From contig JAFXSR010000004.1 of the NCBI GenBank assembly GCA_017525505.1, forward strand, positions 51,739-115,738: DNA of 64,000 bases. The letters run 5' to 3'. The notes beneath the pieces are model-generated. The model saw only the letters and a program-made list of their open reading frames with translations, was not told where the DNA came from and made no database searches. Below are positions 62,546 to 64,000 of the stretch, piece after piece (within the stretch, counting starts at the first letter, position 1; every line of letters begins with the position of its first letter). The DNA is from Bacteroidales bacterium (GTDB lineage Bacteria; Bacteroidota; Bacteroidia; Bacteroidales; WCHB1-69). Both the position numbers and the translations under genes were made by a program.

Positions 62546-63337
62546 ATGAGACAAACTTTCATTCTAATAGCATTTTTTCTCGCCACCCTCACTCTTGCGG
62601 CGCAGAGCAACTACACTCCCTGCTACACCAACAACATGAGCAAGGGCAACACCGCCTTCAGCCAGGGCAAGTACAGCGAAGCGAGAACTTACTATGCTAC
62701 CGCCAAGCAATGTGCAGGCGGCAACCCCACGGAAGCGCAGAAGAAGATAGCCGCCTGCGACGCGAAGATCAAGGCGCGGAAGGAGGCGGCGGAAGCGAAG
62801 AAACGTGCGGAGCAAGAGGCTGCGGAGGCGAAGAAGAGGGCTGAAGAAGAAGCTCGGAAAAAAGAGGAGGAAAAGATGGCCTCAATAATGAGTGGAATTG
62901 AGGATGATATTGTTATGGAACCCGAAGAGGAATTTGTGCATGAAGAATTTGTAGAAGATGTTTCTACTTATGAGGAAGATGTTTCAGATCCTGTTTATTA
63001 TGCGGAAGAGATGCCTGAGTTTCCCGGTGGACAAGAGGCTATGCAGGCATTTATCCAGAAAGAGCTTGTTTATCCTGTGGTTGCACTTAATTATGGCATC
63101 CAAGGTACTGTGTTAGTCAGATTTGTTGTGGAAAGAGATGGTAGTATTAGTGATGTCACTCCTGTTGTGTCGTTATTTGAAGTGTGTGACCAGGAGGCCA
63201 TACGAGTGGTCAAAGCTATGCCTAAGTGGAAACCAGGAAAGAACTATGGGAAAAACATAAGGGTTTATCTTCAAATCCCAATAACTTTCAGAATAAATTA
63301 TCCATCATCAGCAGGAAGTAAACGAAAACGTAAGTAA
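62546..63337 (+). CDS. secreted YSPC-module protein with TonB C-terminal domain
   Basis: A 263-residue protein from ATG 62546 (signal peptide ending TLAAQ). Conserved module (YTPCYTNNMSKGNTAFSQGK, about 22-65), Ala/Lys/Glu coiled coil (about 75-110), an acidic linker (EEEFVHEEFVEDVSTYEEDV), then a TonB C-terminal domain (about 165-255; FPGGQEAMQAFIQKELVYPV, GIQGTVLVRFVVERDGSISD, VKAMPKWKPGK). TonB domains of this kind are common in Bacteroidota periplasmic proteins and act as protein-interaction modules. The next kinase gene begins one base after its stop codon. Confidence 0.88.
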   Translation: MRQTFILIAFFLATLTLAAQSNYTPCYTNNMSKGNTAFSQGKYSEARTYYATAKQCAGGNPTEAQKKIAACDAKIKARKEAAEAKKRAEQEAAEAKKRAEEEARKKEEEKMASIMSGIEDDIVMEPEEEFVHEEFVEDVSTYEEDVSDPVYYAEEMPEFPGGQEAMQAFIQKELVYPVVALNYGIQGTVLVRFVVERDGSISDVTPVVSLFEVCDQEAIRVVKAMPKWKPGKNYGKNIRVYLQIPITFRINYPSSAGSKRKRK

Positions 63338-63338
63338 A

Positions 63339-64000
63339 ATGCTAATCAAAAACCAACTATTCGCCAACAGATACCGCCTCGTGAAGCACCTTGGGAACGG
63401 GGCGTTCTCTGAGGTATGGAAAGCAGAGGATACCAAGGTGGGCAACTTGACAGTAGCCCTGAAAGTCTATGCCCCCGACAAAGGCTTGGATGAGGATGGC
63501 TCCAAGGTCTTTGGTGATGAGTTTGCCATTGTGTTTAACCTCCATCACCAGAACCTGCTCACGCCTTCGACGTTTGATGAGGAAAAAGGCTCACCTTATC
63601 TGGTACTGCCTTTCTGCGAGCAGGGCAGTTCGTTGAAACTGGTGGGGAGAATGGATGAGCGTCAGGCGGCGAAGTTTCTGCGTGATGTGTCTGCGGCATT
63701 GGCCTACCTGCATGAATCTGAGATTGTGCATCAGGATATCAAACCCGACAATGTGCTGGAGGATGGGAAGGGTAACTTTTTAGTGACGGACTTCGGCATC
63801 AGTACACGAATCAGAAGCACCTTGCGTCGAAGTGTGGGCGACAAGAAGAGTGCGGGCACTACGGCTTATATGGGGCCGGAGCGTTTTAGCAAGAATCCCG
63901 ACCCTATCAAAGCCAGCGATATTTGGTCGTTGGGTGCCACCGTGTTTGAACTGCTGAAAGGGGATGTGCCGTTTGGAGATATGGGTGGCGGCTTGCAGAA
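63339..64000 (+). CDS. Ser/Thr protein kinase, partial at window end
   Basis: The frame opens at ATG 63339 and runs off the end of the window, with 220 complete codons visible. It shows LGNGAFSEVWKAEDTKVGN, VALKVYAPDKG, HQDIKPDNVLEDG, DFGISTRIRSTL and GTTAYMGPERFS, so it is a close paralogue of the 56769 kinase including the non-RD HQD loop. It starts one base after the TonB-domain gene, suggesting that the unit 'module protein plus kinase' has been duplicated. Whether it also has a transmembrane helix cannot be seen. Confidence 0.9.
   Translation, partial: MLIKNQLFANRYRLVKHLGNGAFSEVWKAEDTKVGNLTVALKVYAPDKGLDEDGSKVFGDEFAIVFNLHHQNLLTPSTFDEEKGSPYLVLPFCEQGSSLKLVGRMDERQAAKFLRDVSAALAYLHESEIVHQDIKPDNVLEDGKGNFLVTDFGISTRIRSTLRRSVGDKKSAGTTAYMGPERFSKNPDPIKASDIWSLGATVFELLKGDVPFGDMGGGLQ

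Overview
The window looks like a chromosome segment of a Bacteroidales bacterium (phylum Bacteroidota), probably uncultured. The evidence is: -7 promoter elements of the TAnnTTTG type, no consistent Shine-Dalgarno sites, a ribosomal protein S16 with the long Ala/Glu tail seen in this phylum, type IX secretion (T9SS) C-terminal sorting domains of both type A and type B, BspA-like leucine-rich repeats, Fibrobacter-succinogenes-type (FISUMP) and DUF1566 domains, and a two-subunit 2-oxoglutarate:ferredoxin oxidoreductase.

Layout. 0-2 kb: tRNA-Arg(ACG) on the minus strand, then rpsP and rimM. 2-11.8 kb: one 3291-residue secreted T9SS protein. 11.9-14.8 kb: korA-korB, closed by a strong terminator. 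14.9-20.3 kb: a small regulatory island with an HTH protein, an ECF-like sigma factor and a putative anti-sigma factor, a DUF3841 protein, a RhuM-like protein, an archaemetzincin-like lipoprotein, a 48-residue repeat protein and a frameshifted zinc-ribbon gene. 20.4-39.1 kb: an array of secreted surface proteins (BspA/InlB repeats, DUF1566 domains, a 2628-residue protein with 36 tandem ~49-residue repeats). 39.3-46.3 kb: hypothetical genes, then an ADP-ribosylglycohydrolase, a methyltransferase, an RNA ligase, an HD-phosphohydrolase/polynucleotide-kinase fusion and a VWA protein, which together look like an RNA repair island. 46.5-49.1 kb: an AAA-ATPase/PD-(D/E)XK protein and a hypothetical gene. 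49.5-64 kb (running off the end): a long plus-strand operon of Ser/Thr kinases, FHA proteins, a PP2C phosphatase, an FHA-trypsin protein, a methyltransferase-membrane fusion and four secreted proteins that share one N-terminal module but carry different C-terminal domains (FGE-sulfatase, FISUMP twice, TonB C-terminal).

Main observations. (1) A 2.4-kb segment (about 25517-27961) is inverted relative to its flanks. It is bounded by a 14-bp imperfect inverted repeat, and flipping it restores, in frame, two adjacent surface-protein genes that are both broken in the present orientation. (2) Four intergenic regions carry the same promoter module: two copies of a ~21-bp sequence 22 bp apart, placed 50-51 bp upstream of the -7 element. 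It precedes the sigma/anti-sigma operon, the archaemetzincin gene, the zinc-ribbon gene and the signalling operon. (3) A second promoter-like motif, GATAGA-N17-CTCTATA with identical spacing, occurs at four sites. (4) The 3' end of the FGE-domain gene at 49.5 kb has the NNC-codon pattern of a diversity-generating-retroelement variable region, although no template repeat or reverse transcriptase is visible here.

How the parts may fit together (inference): the shared promoter modules tie the sigma-factor island to the phospho-signalling operon, whose kinases, phosphatase and FHA adaptors probably control an envelope process involving the secreted module proteins. Inversion and possible DGR diversification suggest that the cell surface is variable.
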